Origin: Erwinia_E haradaeae_I
GTDB taxonomy: Bacteria > Pseudomonadota > Gammaproteobacteria > Enterobacterales > Enterobacteriaceae
DNA: 36,062 nt
Direction: 5' to 3'
NCBI RefSeq assembly: GCF_900698925.1
Contig: NZ_LR217714.1
Span: 1 to 36,062 of the forward strand
In this document: positions 1-8,684 of the stretch, one piece after another
How the letters are laid out: every line of letters begins with the position of its first letter
How positions within the stretch are numbered: the first letter of the stretch is position 1
Notes under the pieces: model-generated
What the model was told of the DNA's origin: nothing
Database searches by the model: none
The model's input: only the letters and a program-made list of their open reading frames with translations
Made by a program: the position numbers and the translations under genes

Positions 1-998
1 TGCCTAGTGCGTACAACCACAAAACACAGTATGAATAATAAATTTATTTTATAGAAAAAGTTGTTTAAAAAACATATCAATTTTTAAGCGTTGTTATTAA
101 AAAAATTTATTAGAAATTAATAATAAAACTAATTTAGTATATGATTAACAGTTATGAAAACATAATATTAAATATGATAATTATATTTATTTATTAAATC
201 TTTTTTAAGAATATTTTTAAATAGTTGATTTAAATTTAAATTTAATAATTACTTATTTAAATATTTTAATTAATATTAAAACCTGTTATGTACCGTTTTT
301 ATCAGAAAGTTTATACTTTGTATTTTGTTAAAAATAAATAAAATTTTACAAAAAATATAAATTAAAATCCTATATAGTAGTGATTACTACCCATTCTTTA
401 TTTAATGATTTATATTAATAATAATTGTATTGTCTTATTGTAGATAACCAATATTTTTTAGATTGAGTTTCGATAATATATTTTAATATATTGAATATCA
501 TAAAATTTTATAATAGCGATTAGAATCTATTTTAATTTTAATATTATGATTAGTTTATTTTAATTCAGTTTAAATTTATAAAATAAAACTTGATAATAAA
601 ATATATTTTATTTATACTCAATTATTTTACTTTTATTACAAATAATAAATAAATATAAATATATAAAAATGTATGAAAAGTAAGATATAAATAAATAATA
701 TTACTAAATTACCTATTATCTCAATATTGATTAATTAATGACTAATTAAAGTAGTTAAAATAATTAAGGAAATGCATATATATTTATATATATATCATAT
801 CATTAAAATTAATTTTTTAAATTTCATAAATTCTTTAGATATTAATATCTATAAATATATTTATTTAAAATAAAGAAATTAACAATAAATATTAACTACT
901 AATTTCTAATGATTTATTTTTGATTAATACTAAATAATAAATACTCTCTAGTATTAATGTAAAAATGACTTTGTAATCTGAAATTATTTTTTTTTTAA
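1..998. other. Unique outer flank, left; gene-free
   Basis: Very AT-rich sequence outside the inverted repeat. It is not the reverse complement of the right flank. I see no coding frame with a plausible ribosome binding site, no RNA gene and no strong terminator, only A/T runs and short TA repeats (about 776-800). Whether it joins the right flank in a circular molecule cannot be decided from the window. Confidence 0.7.
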
Positions 999-1028
999 AA
1001 AATATAAAATACTTTATTCTATGTGATT

Positions 1029-1079
1029 TTAAAAATTAAAACAAAATTGATATACATCACATATCTTATCCATAGTCAT
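1029..1079 (-). CDS. 16-residue ORF behind a strong SD, arm A copy
   Basis: Mirror copy of the frame at 34984-35034. It encodes MTMDKICDVYQFCFNF and is preceded by AGAGGAGGGG about 6 bases upstream, one of the best ribosome binding sites in the window. No family is recognised. It ends about 30 bp inside the outer arm boundary and may be a gene remnant or part of the origin region, not a functional peptide. Confidence 0.2.
   Translation of the reverse strand: MTMDKICDVYQFCFNF
1066..1074 (+). promoter_or_regulatory. DnaA-box-like 9-mer, arm A
   Basis: TTATCCATA differs at one position from the DnaA box TTATCCACA. It lies about 500 bp downstream of repA, between repA and the outer edge of the repeat. 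IncFII-family origins carry a DnaA box downstream of repA, so the location fits, but a single degenerate 9-mer in AT-rich DNA is weak evidence. Confidence 0.3.
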
Positions 1080-1574
1080 TATTATCCCCTCCTCTGATTT
1101 TTATCCTTCTTGACTGTGTCCATAAAAAGTTTCTAAGAATGAGTCGTCCCGCTGCCGGACTTTTTTTGGCTTTCTTACACAACATTTTTCATTTCCACTA
1201 CAGAGTAGATTTTGATTAAAAACATCTTTTTTCTTGAATATAAAAGATCTACCTAAAGACCTGTGAAGAGCTTTAGGTAGTCTTTCTTTAGAAAGCATAT
1301 TTTGTGCAGAAATAACGTTCGAAATTAATAAAAAAAATTAAAAAATATAAAGCCTTAAAATTTTTTTGAAAAAAATTTTAAGGCTAATTTAATTAATATT
1401 AAAAAATTCTTCATTTCACATTAATTTTGGGGTTAAAAATGCTTATGAAGAGAAGAGATAAGGATAAAAAAAACTATTTACCGATATAAGAAACAGGGGA
1501 GATCTAACTCCTGTTTGGAATTTTATTGATGATGTAATTTTTTGAAAAAAATTCAGCAATTTAAAATTACTAAG
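1080..1574. other. Region downstream of repA: candidate origin, arm A
   Basis: Mirror of 34489-34983. In IncFII/IncI/IncB replicons the replication origin lies downstream of repA. This tract holds three stem-loops (1249-1281, 1351-1385, 1491-1516) and a segment around 1101-1300 that is less AT-rich than its surroundings. A 65-codon frame (1101-1298, minus) has no ribosome binding site and is better explained as structured non-coding DNA. Origin assignment is inferred from position and family, not from a recognised origin sequence. Confidence 0.4.
1351..1385. terminator. 17-bp-stem hairpin after repA, arm A
   Basis: A perfect 17-bp stem with a one-base spacer, AGCCTTAAAA... mirrored by ...TTTTAAGGCT, about 190 bp past the repA stop. 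T-rich sequence follows on the repA-sense strand. It could terminate repA transcription or be an origin structure. Confidence 0.5.
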
Positions 1575-2630
1575 TTATGGTAGAGGGATGCCTGCACGTT
1601 CAAGGAGGAGACGATAATACTGCTCAGTACTTGTGGAATGATTTAATAAATGTGGAAATTCTGTCTTGATCGCATTTTCTAAATTCAATCGTATCACTGG
1701 TGTGCATGCATCGCTTGCTGACCATGCCCACCAGGCCATTTGGTACCGCACTTCACTTAAATTTCGAGATAATATGCGTTGTTTTTTATGCGCAATTAAG
1801 TAAGTGTTAAGATCTGCTATAATAGATTCTTTTTCATTAAATAGTTCTGGACTAACGACCCAACGTTTAATGCTTTTTAGCCGGTTTTTTAAAGAGTGAT
1901 GACGATCAATATCAATTCCAAGGCGAGCCATTTTAAGTTGATGACGCTCATACTTGCTGCGTAAGGAAACTGAAATACCTGCTGATATTGCCCACTGACG
2001 ATACTTATGTAGCCATTGACGCACACTTTCAACGTTCATTCCGCGTGAGGTAAAAAAGTTTTCCGTCAAGAAAACTCTCATTGGTTTATTCTGACCAGAA
2101 TCACTTTCTCGACCACGATGAACTATGACGTAATCTAATTGCTCAAGTACACGCAAAGCGTGTAATAGAACATCGTATGCCTTGCGGCCATTATTATAGA
2201 CATGTAAAACACCCATACGTTGCGCTATTTCTGCAATTGGTAGTATAACCTCAAACATATACTGGCTGTATGGACTGTAGTCACAGTTTGCCGCAAGGGC
2301 TAATGAAAGAGCACTAAGCGCTTCTCTACTTTCAGAGCGCACTGTTATACGAAGTGGTTTTGGTTGGTAGGAACGATCGAATATACGTGAATAGGGTGTA
2401 TAACCATTTTTTCTTAGTGCTATAAGATCACTGTTTTGGCGCCAATCATGATTTTTAATACAAGCCATAACTTTTGCAGCCATTCCACGCGGTATTTTTC
2501 CGGTAAATTGTGGCTGATGATTGCGGTGTGTTTTGACCTGTCCTTTGCGCTGACAATTAGCTTCACCACGACGTGTCTGACGATATACAACTTGGTCAGA
2601 TTCTTGCAGCATTACAGTGTTATTATTCAC
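1575..2630 (-). CDS. repA: IncFII/IncI-type replication initiator RepA, arm A copy
   Basis: Identical to the copy at 33433-34488, where the family evidence is described. It is transcribed outward, toward the left end of the window, and so faces away from its twin. The start is GTG at 2630, overlapping the leader-peptide stop. As the first gene inside the outer arm edge, it places a complete replicon at this end of the repeat. Having two initiator genes and two copies of the antisense inhibitor on one molecule should leave the initiator-to-inhibitor ratio unchanged per molecule while raising total inhibitor dose. Confidence 0.88.
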   Translation of the reverse strand: MNNNTVMLQESDQVVYRQTRRGEANCQRKGQVKTHRNHQPQFTGKIPRGMAAKVMACIKNHDWRQNSDLIALRKNGYTPYSRIFDRSYQPKPLRITVRSESREALSALSLALAANCDYSPYSQYMFEVILPIAEIAQRMGVLHVYNNGRKAYDVLLHALRVLEQLDYVIVHRGRESDSGQNKPMRVFLTENFFTSRGMNVESVRQWLHKYRQWAISAGISVSLRSKYERHQLKMARLGIDIDRHHSLKNRLKSIKRWVVSPELFNEKESIIADLNTYLIAHKKQRILSRNLSEVRYQMAWWAWSASDACTPVIRLNLENAIKTEFPHLLNHSTSTEQYYRLLLERAGIPLP

Positions 2631-2677
2631 CCTGTCCAAATCTTATGGCGGATAGGTGTTGTTTTTTTAATATGCAT
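2627..2677 (-). CDS. repA leader peptide (16 codons), arm A copy
   Basis: Encodes MHIKKTTPIRHKIWTG; its TGA overlaps the GTG start of repA in the sequence GTGA. The role is described at the arm B copy (33386-33436). Confidence 0.7.
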   Translation of the reverse strand: MHIKKTTPIRHKIWTG

Positions 2678-2740
2678 TCGTTATAATCCTTTACAGGCAT
2701 TAGCCTGTAAACGACCCCTCGGTCTCTGGTTCTTCCGCCA
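2646..2740 (-). promoter_or_regulatory. repA mRNA target hairpin and pseudoknot pair, arm A copy
   Basis: The hairpin loop (TGGCGGA, positions 2734-2740 on the repA strand) is complementary to TCCGCCA at 2646-2652 inside the leader reading frame. See the arm B copy for the mechanism. Confidence 0.7.
2659..2687 (+). promoter_or_regulatory. Promoter of the antisense RNA, arm A copy
   Basis: TTGTTT (2659-2664), a 17-bp spacer and a perfect TATAAT (2682-2687) read toward the antisense RNA, placing its start near 2694. This is among the best sigma-70 promoters in the window. Confidence 0.75.
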
Positions 2741-4954
2741 AGTTGACGCAGAATCGAGGGGTTTTTGCATCGAACAACCACTTCAATGTGGTTGTATCTC
2801 CCGAACGATTTTAGGATACGTCCAATCCATTAAGTTTGTTTCGTTGTTCCAAAAAGCGGTTAAACAGTAGAATCAAACCAAAACATAACTACAACATACA
2901 CCAACTCTTTAGCTATTCTTAAATTACTTTTTATATATTAAAATCTATAAGCCAAGAATTGATCAAGCACATGTCTCTTAATTTAATTCCATAATCCATG
3001 TTAGTGCATGATTCTATACTAACTGATATGGAGATTCTCTAACTGTTTTTACAGACAGAGAAATTTTTATGTTGTGTTATCTAGATATACTGGGAGCTGT
3101 AATTCTCCGAAGAACTTAATTTGCTTCATTTTATTGTCTTAATTTTTTAAGCTAATTAGTTTACATTCTTTGTATATCTTAATCAGAGTGTTTCATAGAA
3201 AACGCGTCTGATTGTATTTTAGTTCTGTTAAACAACATGATCTATGTCTAATCTTGATCTACGTGTATTTAGTTACATAGTCTAATATGTTTGTTCTCAA
3301 TCTTGAACACTAAAAACAACGAAGTGATCTAGATACGTTAATAACCCCTCTTTATTAACCCCATACTGAACTTTTTATCGTATCTTAATATTCGCAATTA
3401 CGACTATTTAGGCTGAGAATATTAGCGTAACTAATATATCATCCTTATTTTGGGGCGGAATCAACAACTTAATTTTTTTCTATGAGCTCTAAAAGTAACT
3501 CGTGTGTTTTTAGTATTGATTAGCTTATTTATAGTGTTTTAGAGTCTTATTTTCTTTCCATCAAGATGTATTTTTTAAGAAAATACTGGTTAAGCTAATT
3601 AAAAGACAATATGTTATCTATTCAAACACGTTATTTCTGTATCAAGCTAATTTCATACTTTGTTTACCATGTAAGAGCAATGTTTGGCGGACGATCTATG
3701 CTCTTTCATATTAAACTTTTAGTTTTAAGATTCCTAAATAACAATATCACTTTTTTGTCTTACAGATACTGGATAATTCACTATTGCCATCTTTCTCTAT
3801 TGAGAATTCTTCGAAACTTCTGGATCAAAATAGCTATACTCCTAGCTATTATCCTATTGGATAATAAATTATACCAATAAAATGCACAAAGAAGAAGCCC
3901 TAATATTATCTATTATCCATTTTCTGAGTCTATTAATATAACACAAATAGTGGATTTTGTGATTTATCTATCTAATTTTATAGATTTATTTAAACTATGT
4001 GAAGTGATACGAGAATTTGATAATTCTCATCCATATCTAGTAAGTAGAATTCAGTTTATTTATATATTCTTATAACATACATTCTAGCTATATAGAAAGG
4101 TCAATAACAGTAATATCTTCATTCTTCAAAAATTTTTAAGGTTATTGGAGATTAATCCTACTGTATACTACCTTTTCTATTAAGAATTAACCTAATAAGA
4201 ATCAGACTAAGAACAATGTAAGATAATGTTAAAGAACATGATATCTTTTCAGTGTTTTTAAACTTAAAATTGATTGTTAGTGAAATTTTTTATTAGAAAA
4301 TGTTGTCTATTAATCAACTATTATTTTAGATCTAAAAGTAGATCAATCACCATTACTCGATTAATTGTAGAGATTTAGTTTTTTTATGAAGATTAGATTA
4401 GTTCTTTTCCGAAAGAAAAATTAAAGAAAATATTAAGATTCAATTTTTCGAGTAACAAAAAGAATTGCAATATCAGTCATACTTCTAGATGATAGAAGAC
4501 TATCTATTTATGATATAATCATGTGTCACTGTTCCGCAGACAAGATAGCGTCTGCGGCTTGACTTAAAGATTTCTATCTAATTGAAGATGACATCAAAGA
4601 TATCAAGTTTCTCAACGTGTGTGTCTATAAATAATCTTGTAGTAATTAATATCTTAATAAACATAGTAATCATGATAATGAATCAATAAAAATTAAACAC
4701 TTGAGGATTCAGATATAGTAAGGTAATTGTATCTTACAATACAATAAAACTAACATCATACCTGTGTGATTATTTCTATAATAATCTATATCCTCTTGAA
4801 TTTCGATTCAGATTATTCTTGAACATAATGGGAGAGAAAAAATTTAATAACCTCTAAAGGAGGTGCATTACATAATAGAAGATGATACATGAAATATGTT
4901 TTTTTAATTCTCTTCTCATAAAGACGAGAACTATTAATAAGTGTGCAAAATTAA
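2678..4954. other. Intergenic desert between repA control region and bioB, arm A
   Basis: After the repA control elements, about 2.1 kb is without a convincing gene. An 8-bp-stem hairpin (2774-2795, ACAACCAC/GTGGTTGT) belongs to the repA mRNA 5' region. An 89-codon frame at 3611-3880 has no ribosome binding site and a composition expected of AT-rich DNA. A GC-rich 8-bp stem (CCGCAGAC/GTCTGCGG, 4534-4557) stands out and may be a relict terminator. An isolated AAAGGAGGTG (4856-4865) has no start codon at useful spacing and may mark a lost gene. Confidence 0.6.
2694..2768 (+). ncRNA. CopA/RNAI-like antisense copy-control RNA, arm A copy
   Basis: A predicted RNA of about 75 nt with two stem-loops: TTACAGGC-ATTA-GCCTGTAA at the 5' end, then an 8-bp stem ACCCCTCG/CGAGGGGT (2714-2721 with 2755-2762) followed directly by TTTTTGC. 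The second loop carries CGCCAA, complementary to the UUGGCG target loop in repA mRNA. The layout (two hairpins, G-rich terminator stem, TTTTTGC end) matches IncFII CopA and IncI/IncB RNAI. Ends are estimated from the promoter and terminator. Confidence 0.8.
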
Positions 4955-5992
4955 TTAGTGTGCAGCATTATAATATTTGTCCGTATCTAAAGATAACAAA
5001 CTTTCTGTTAGATTTTTTTCTTGTTCTTGATTACCTTCTGATATTTTTTTATGCTGAATCGTCAGACCAAGTTTTTTAAATAACCGTAAATCATGATCTT
5101 CATCTGGGTTAGGCGCGGTGAGTAATTTGCAACCATAAAACACAGAGTTAGTGCCTGCCATAAAACATAGTGCTTGAGTTTGTTCATTCATCTGTTCTCT
5201 TCCAGCGGATAATCTAACATAAGAATTTGGCATCATAATACGTGCTACGGCGATAGTACGAATAAAATCGAATGGATCTACGTCACTAGCATCAGATAAT
5301 GGTGTACCTGGTGATTTAACCAACATATTGATAGGAACGCTTTCTGGCTGTATTGGTAAATTAGCTAATTGCACTAGTAATCCTGCGCGATCATTTATGT
5401 TTTCACCCATGCCTACAATACCACCAGAACATATTTTAATACCTGCTTGTCGTATAGTGCTGAGTGTATCAAGCCTATCTTGATAACTGCGGGTAGTGAT
5501 TATTTCGTTATAAAATTCCGGTGATGTATCTAAATTGTGATTATAAAAATCTAGACCAGCTTTAGCCAACTGTTGTGCCTGATCATTGTTAATCATGCCT
5601 AAAGTCATGCAAGTTTCAAGACCCATCGCTTTAACACCTTTGACCATCTCTTCTAATAGTGGCATGTCACGATCACGTGGATTTTTCCAGGCAGCCCCCA
5701 TACAAAAACGCGTGGAACCAGCTTTACGCGCTTTTTCTGCCGCATCAAGTACTTTTTGGACTTCTATAAGGTCTTCTCTTTGAATACCTGAATTATAACG
5801 CGCGCTTTGCGGACAATATTTGCAATCCTCTGGACAAGCGCCTGTTTTTATTGATAACAGTGTGCTAACTTGAATTTCACCGGAGATAAAATGTTGACGA
5901 TGTATCTGTTGGGCCTTAAAAAGCAAATCAAAAAAAGGCTGATCAAATAATGATCTGACTTGTTCAGTAGTCCAGCGTTGAGGAATTGACAT
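4955..5992 (-). CDS. bioB: Biotin synthase, arm A copy
   Basis: Identical to the copy at 30071-31108, where catalytic residues are listed. It is a radical-SAM enzyme that inserts sulfur into dethiobiotin to form biotin. Transcribed outward and divergent from bioA (103 bp apart), the gene order of the E. coli bio locus but without bioF, bioC and bioD behind bioB. Downstream there is only decayed intergenic DNA, consistent with erosion of the rest of the operon or with transfer of the divergent pair alone. Confidence 0.97.
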   Translation of the reverse strand: MSIPQRWTTEQVRSLFDQPFFDLLFKAQQIHRQHFISGEIQVSTLLSIKTGACPEDCKYCPQSARYNSGIQREDLIEVQKVLDAAEKARKAGSTRFCMGAAWKNPRDRDMPLLEEMVKGVKAMGLETCMTLGMINNDQAQQLAKAGLDFYNHNLDTSPEFYNEIITTRSYQDRLDTLSTIRQAGIKICSGGIVGMGENINDRAGLLVQLANLPIQPESVPINMLVKSPGTPLSDASDVDPFDFIRTIAVARIMMPNSYVRLSAGREQMNEQTQALCFMAGTNSVFYGCKLLTAPNPDEDHDLRLFKKLGLTIQHKKISEGNQEQEKNLTESLLSLDTDKYYNAAH

Positions 5993-6029
5993 AGCAGTTA
6001 CCCATAGAATATTTAAAGAAATAGATAGT

Positions 6030-6054
6030 TGTAAGTATAGAGTTTACCGTTACA
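6030..6054. promoter_or_regulatory. Degenerate BirA-operator-like dyad between bioB and bioA, arm A
   Basis: TGTAA (6030-6034) and TTACA (6050-6054) form a dyad overlapping both divergent promoters. The E. coli biotin operator has the same half-site core (TTGTAA...TTACAA) but about 22 bases between the cores instead of 15. This is either a decayed operator or chance; regulation by BirA is not established. Confidence 0.25.
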
Positions 6055-6061
6055 CTGTCTA
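6034..6061 (-). promoter_or_regulatory. bioB promoter, arm A
   Basis: On the bioB strand TAGACA (one mismatch to TTGACA), a 16-bp spacer and TATACT. Its -35 abuts a TATAAT (6060-6065) that reads toward bioA, so the two promoters overlap as in E. coli. The bioA -35 is not recognisable. Confidence 0.5.
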
Positions 6062-6095
6062 TAATGTATTTAAATTTATTTAATAGGATATCCTG

Positions 6096-7397
6096 ATGCA
6101 GGCTGATGATCTTGCTTTTGACAAACGACACGTCTGGCATCCTTATACGTCTATGACTCAGCCTCTACCTACTTATCCGATTGTTTCTGCTAGTGGTTGT
6201 GAGTTAATCCTTAGAGATGGGCGGCGATTAGTGGACGGCATGTCTTCTTGGTGGGCAGCCATTCATGGTTACAATCATCCTACAATTAATCAGGCAATGC
6301 ATAAGCAAATTAACGAAATGTCACATGTCATGTTCGGCGGTATTACTCATCCACCTGCGGTAGAGTTATGTCGTCGTTTGGTTGCATTAATGCCGTCTGA
6401 CTTGGAGTGTATTTTTTTAGCTGATTCCGGTTCGGTAGCTGTAGAAGTCGCCATGAAAATGGCACTTCAGTATTGGCAAGCATCTGGTCGCCCTCGTTGT
6501 AAATTTCTTGCGCTACGCCAGGGATATCATGGTGATACTTTAGGTGCAATGTCGGTTTGTGATCCTATTAAGTCTATGCATAGCATGTATTCCAGTTATC
6601 TGCCTGTGAATCGGTTTGTTGATACTCTTAGAAGACGTTTTGGAGAAACTTGGCAAATAGGTGATGATACAGAGTTGTCCACCCTTTTTTCTTCGTGTCA
6701 TCATACCTTAGCAGCAGTGATCATGGAGCCAATTGTACAAGGGGCTGGAGGGATGCATTTTTATCATCCTGAATATTTACGTGTAGCACGAGCTTTATGC
6801 GATCAATATGGAATATTATTAATTGCTGATGAAATAGCAACTGGGTTTGGTCGTACTGGTACATGGTTAGCTTGTAATCATGCCAATATTATTCCAGATA
6901 TTTTGTGTCTTGGGAAAGCGTTAACTGGAGGTGCGTTAACTCTTTCGGCTACTTTGACCCGTCGTTATATAGCAGAAATTATTAGTGATAGCGCCGCTGG
7001 TTGTTTTATGCACGGCCCCACGTTTATGGGTAATCCTTTAGCTTGCGCAGCAGCTATTGCTAGTTTATCTCTTCTTGAAGACAAAGCCTGGTATCATCGT
7101 GTAACGGCAATTTCTGCTCAACTGCGAAGAGGCTTGTCTCCTTTAGTAGGGCATCCCAACGTTCTGGATGTTCGAGTATTAGGAGCTATTGGTGTAGTCG
7201 AAGTAACAAAAGTCGTAAATATATCTTTGTTACAACATTGGTTTGTTGAGCATGGTGTATGGATCCGTCCTTTTAGAAATCTTATTTACCTAATACCTCC
7301 TTATATTATTTCATCAGAAGAGCTTACACAACTTATTGAGGCTATTAGTGATTCTTTAGATCATCCTGAGCATTTCGATTCTTCAATACCTATATAA
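6096..7397 (+). CDS. bioA: Adenosylmethionine-8-amino-7-oxononanoate aminotransferase (DAPA synthase), arm A copy
   Basis: A PLP-dependent class-III aminotransferase of the biotin pathway: it converts 7-keto-8-aminopelargonate to 7,8-diaminopelargonate using S-adenosylmethionine as amino donor, in the cytoplasm. The 433-residue length fits the family (E. coli BioA 429). Visible key residues keep E. coli numbering: Y17 in HPYTS, W52 in SSWW, Y144 and D147 in GYHGD, D245 in IADEIATG, the PLP lysine K274 in CLGKALTGG, and R391 in WIRPFRN. The start is set by AGGA seven bases upstream of the ATG. nupC follows after about 100 bp on the same strand. No frameshift or internal stop; the gene looks functional. 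Confidence 0.97.
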   Translation: MQADDLAFDKRHVWHPYTSMTQPLPTYPIVSASGCELILRDGRRLVDGMSSWWAAIHGYNHPTINQAMHKQINEMSHVMFGGITHPPAVELCRRLVALMPSDLECIFLADSGSVAVEVAMKMALQYWQASGRPRCKFLALRQGYHGDTLGAMSVCDPIKSMHSMYSSYLPVNRFVDTLRRRFGETWQIGDDTELSTLFSSCHHTLAAVIMEPIVQGAGGMHFYHPEYLRVARALCDQYGILLIADEIATGFGRTGTWLACNHANIIPDILCLGKALTGGALTLSATLTRRYIAEIISDSAAGCFMHGPTFMGNPLACAAAIASLSLLEDKAWYHRVTAISAQLRRGLSPLVGHPNVLDVRVLGAIGVVEVTKVVNISLLQHWFVEHGVWIRPFRNLIYLIPPYIISSEELTQLIEAISDSLDHPEHFDSSIPI

Positions 7398-7499
7398 AGA
7401 ATTATATTTATTAAATTTCTTGTTTCAATGTTCAATTAATATCTAAAACATAGTACACGGAATAAAATACAGTCCTTATTTATTTACTGGAGTATGGAT

Positions 7500-8684
7500 A
7501 TGTCTCGGATTCTTCATTTTTTAGCATCACTAGTTGTGATTATAGTACTATCTATGTTAGTAAGCGATGATCGAAAGGAGATCCGTATTCGTTTTTTGAG
7601 TCAGCTTCTTGTGGTTGAAGTCCTATTGGCATGGTTTTTTCTGCATTTTGAAATAGGTCTGGAATTTGTAAAAAAAATGTCAGAGTTATTTGATCATTTG
7701 TTAAGGTGTGCGGCATATGGAACTAATTTTGTCTTTGGCAACATGAGTGATAGAGGTCTTGCATTTTTTTGGCTTAATGTTCTCTGTCCTATTATTTTTA
7801 TATCAGCGCTAATTGGTATACTGCAGCATTTGCGTGTCCTGCCAGCTATAATTCGCATACTTGGCACTATTTTATCAAAGATCAATGGAATGGGTAAGCT
7901 AGAATCTTTTAATGCAGTTAGTTCACTACTTCTTGGGCAGTCAGAAAACTTTATTATTTACAAGGATATATTAGGACAGATTTCAGAAAAACGCATGTAT
8001 ACGTTGGCGGCGACAGCTATGTCGACTGTGTCTATGTCTATAGTTGGTGCTTATATGACCTTGTTACAACCAAGGTATGTGATACTAGCTTTAGTATTAA
8101 ATATGTTTAGTACTTTTATAATTTTATCGTTAATTAATCCCTACTGCGTGGATTTTCAAGATGACCTAAAACTAGCTGATCCTCATCAAAAACAAGGTTT
8201 TTTTGAAATGCTCAGTGAATATATTTTAGCCGGTTTCAAAGTCATGGTGATTGTAACAGCGATGCTTATTGGTTTTATTGCTTTAATTGCTAGTTTTAAT
8301 TCTGTGTTTGATTCTGTGTTTGGTATCAGTTTTCAAGAGGTGCTTGGTTATATCTTTTTTCCACTGGCATGGGTGTTAGGTGTTCCAGGTTATGAGGCCT
8401 TGCAGGTAGGTAGTATTATGGCTACAAAACTAGTTTCTAATGAATTTGTTGCAATGATTGATCTGCAAAAAGTTATAGAAAAACTTTCGCTGCATTCTGA
8501 AGGTATCTTATCAGTATTCTTAGTGTCTTTTGCTAATTTTTCCTCAATTGGCATCATTAGTGGTTCTATAAAAGGTCTACATGAGGAACAGGGCAATACA
8601 GTATCGCGCTTTGGTTTAAAACTTTTGTACGGTTCCACGCTCGTAAGTCTTTTATCAGCTGCCATTACAGGTTTTGTCCTCTAA
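7500..8684 (+). CDS. nupC: Concentrative nucleoside transporter NupC, arm A copy
   Basis: Inner-membrane proton-coupled nucleoside importer of the CNT family, closely resembling E. coli NupC (400 aa) along its whole length. The CNT signature ATKLVSNEFVAM lies at residues 308-319, a GQSENF motif near residue 147, and the hydrophobic profile is polytopic. I chose ATG 7500 over ATG 7494 because GGAG (7489-7492) sits one base from the first ATG but seven from the second, and MSRILHF then lines up with the E. coli N-terminus MDRVLHF. It follows bioA with about 100 bp between. A nucleoside importer on a symbiont plasmid suggests salvage from the host or partner. Intact, 394 residues. Confidence 0.94.
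   Translation: MSRILHFLASLVVIIVLSMLVSDDRKEIRIRFLSQLLVVEVLLAWFFLHFEIGLEFVKKMSELFDHLLRCAAYGTNFVFGNMSDRGLAFFWLNVLCPIIFISALIGILQHLRVLPAIIRILGTILSKINGMGKLESFNAVSSLLLGQSENFIIYKDILGQISEKRMYTLAATAMSTVSMSIVGAYMTLLQPRYVILALVLNMFSTFIILSLINPYCVDFQDDLKLADPHQKQGFFEMLSEYILAGFKVMVIVTAMLIGFIALIASFNSVFDSVFGISFQEVLGYIFFPLAWVLGVPGYEALQVGSIMATKLVSNEFVAMIDLQKVIEKLSLHSEGILSVFLVSFANFSSIGIISGSIKGLHEEQGNTVSRFGLKLLYGSTLVSLLSAAITGFVL

Noticed and set aside
1101..1298. 65-codon minus-strand frame downstream of repA (mirror 34765-34962)
   Set aside because: No ribosome binding site, start inside a strong stem-loop region, no recognised family; better read as structured origin-proximal DNA.
2436..2870. 144-codon plus-strand frame over repA start (mirror 33193-33627)
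   Set aside because: Antisense shadow of repA and its control region; it runs straight through the antisense RNA terminator and has no SD.
3611..3880. 89-codon frame in the repA-bioB desert
   Set aside because: No SD; rich in Ile, Leu, Phe and Tyr as expected from random AT-rich DNA.
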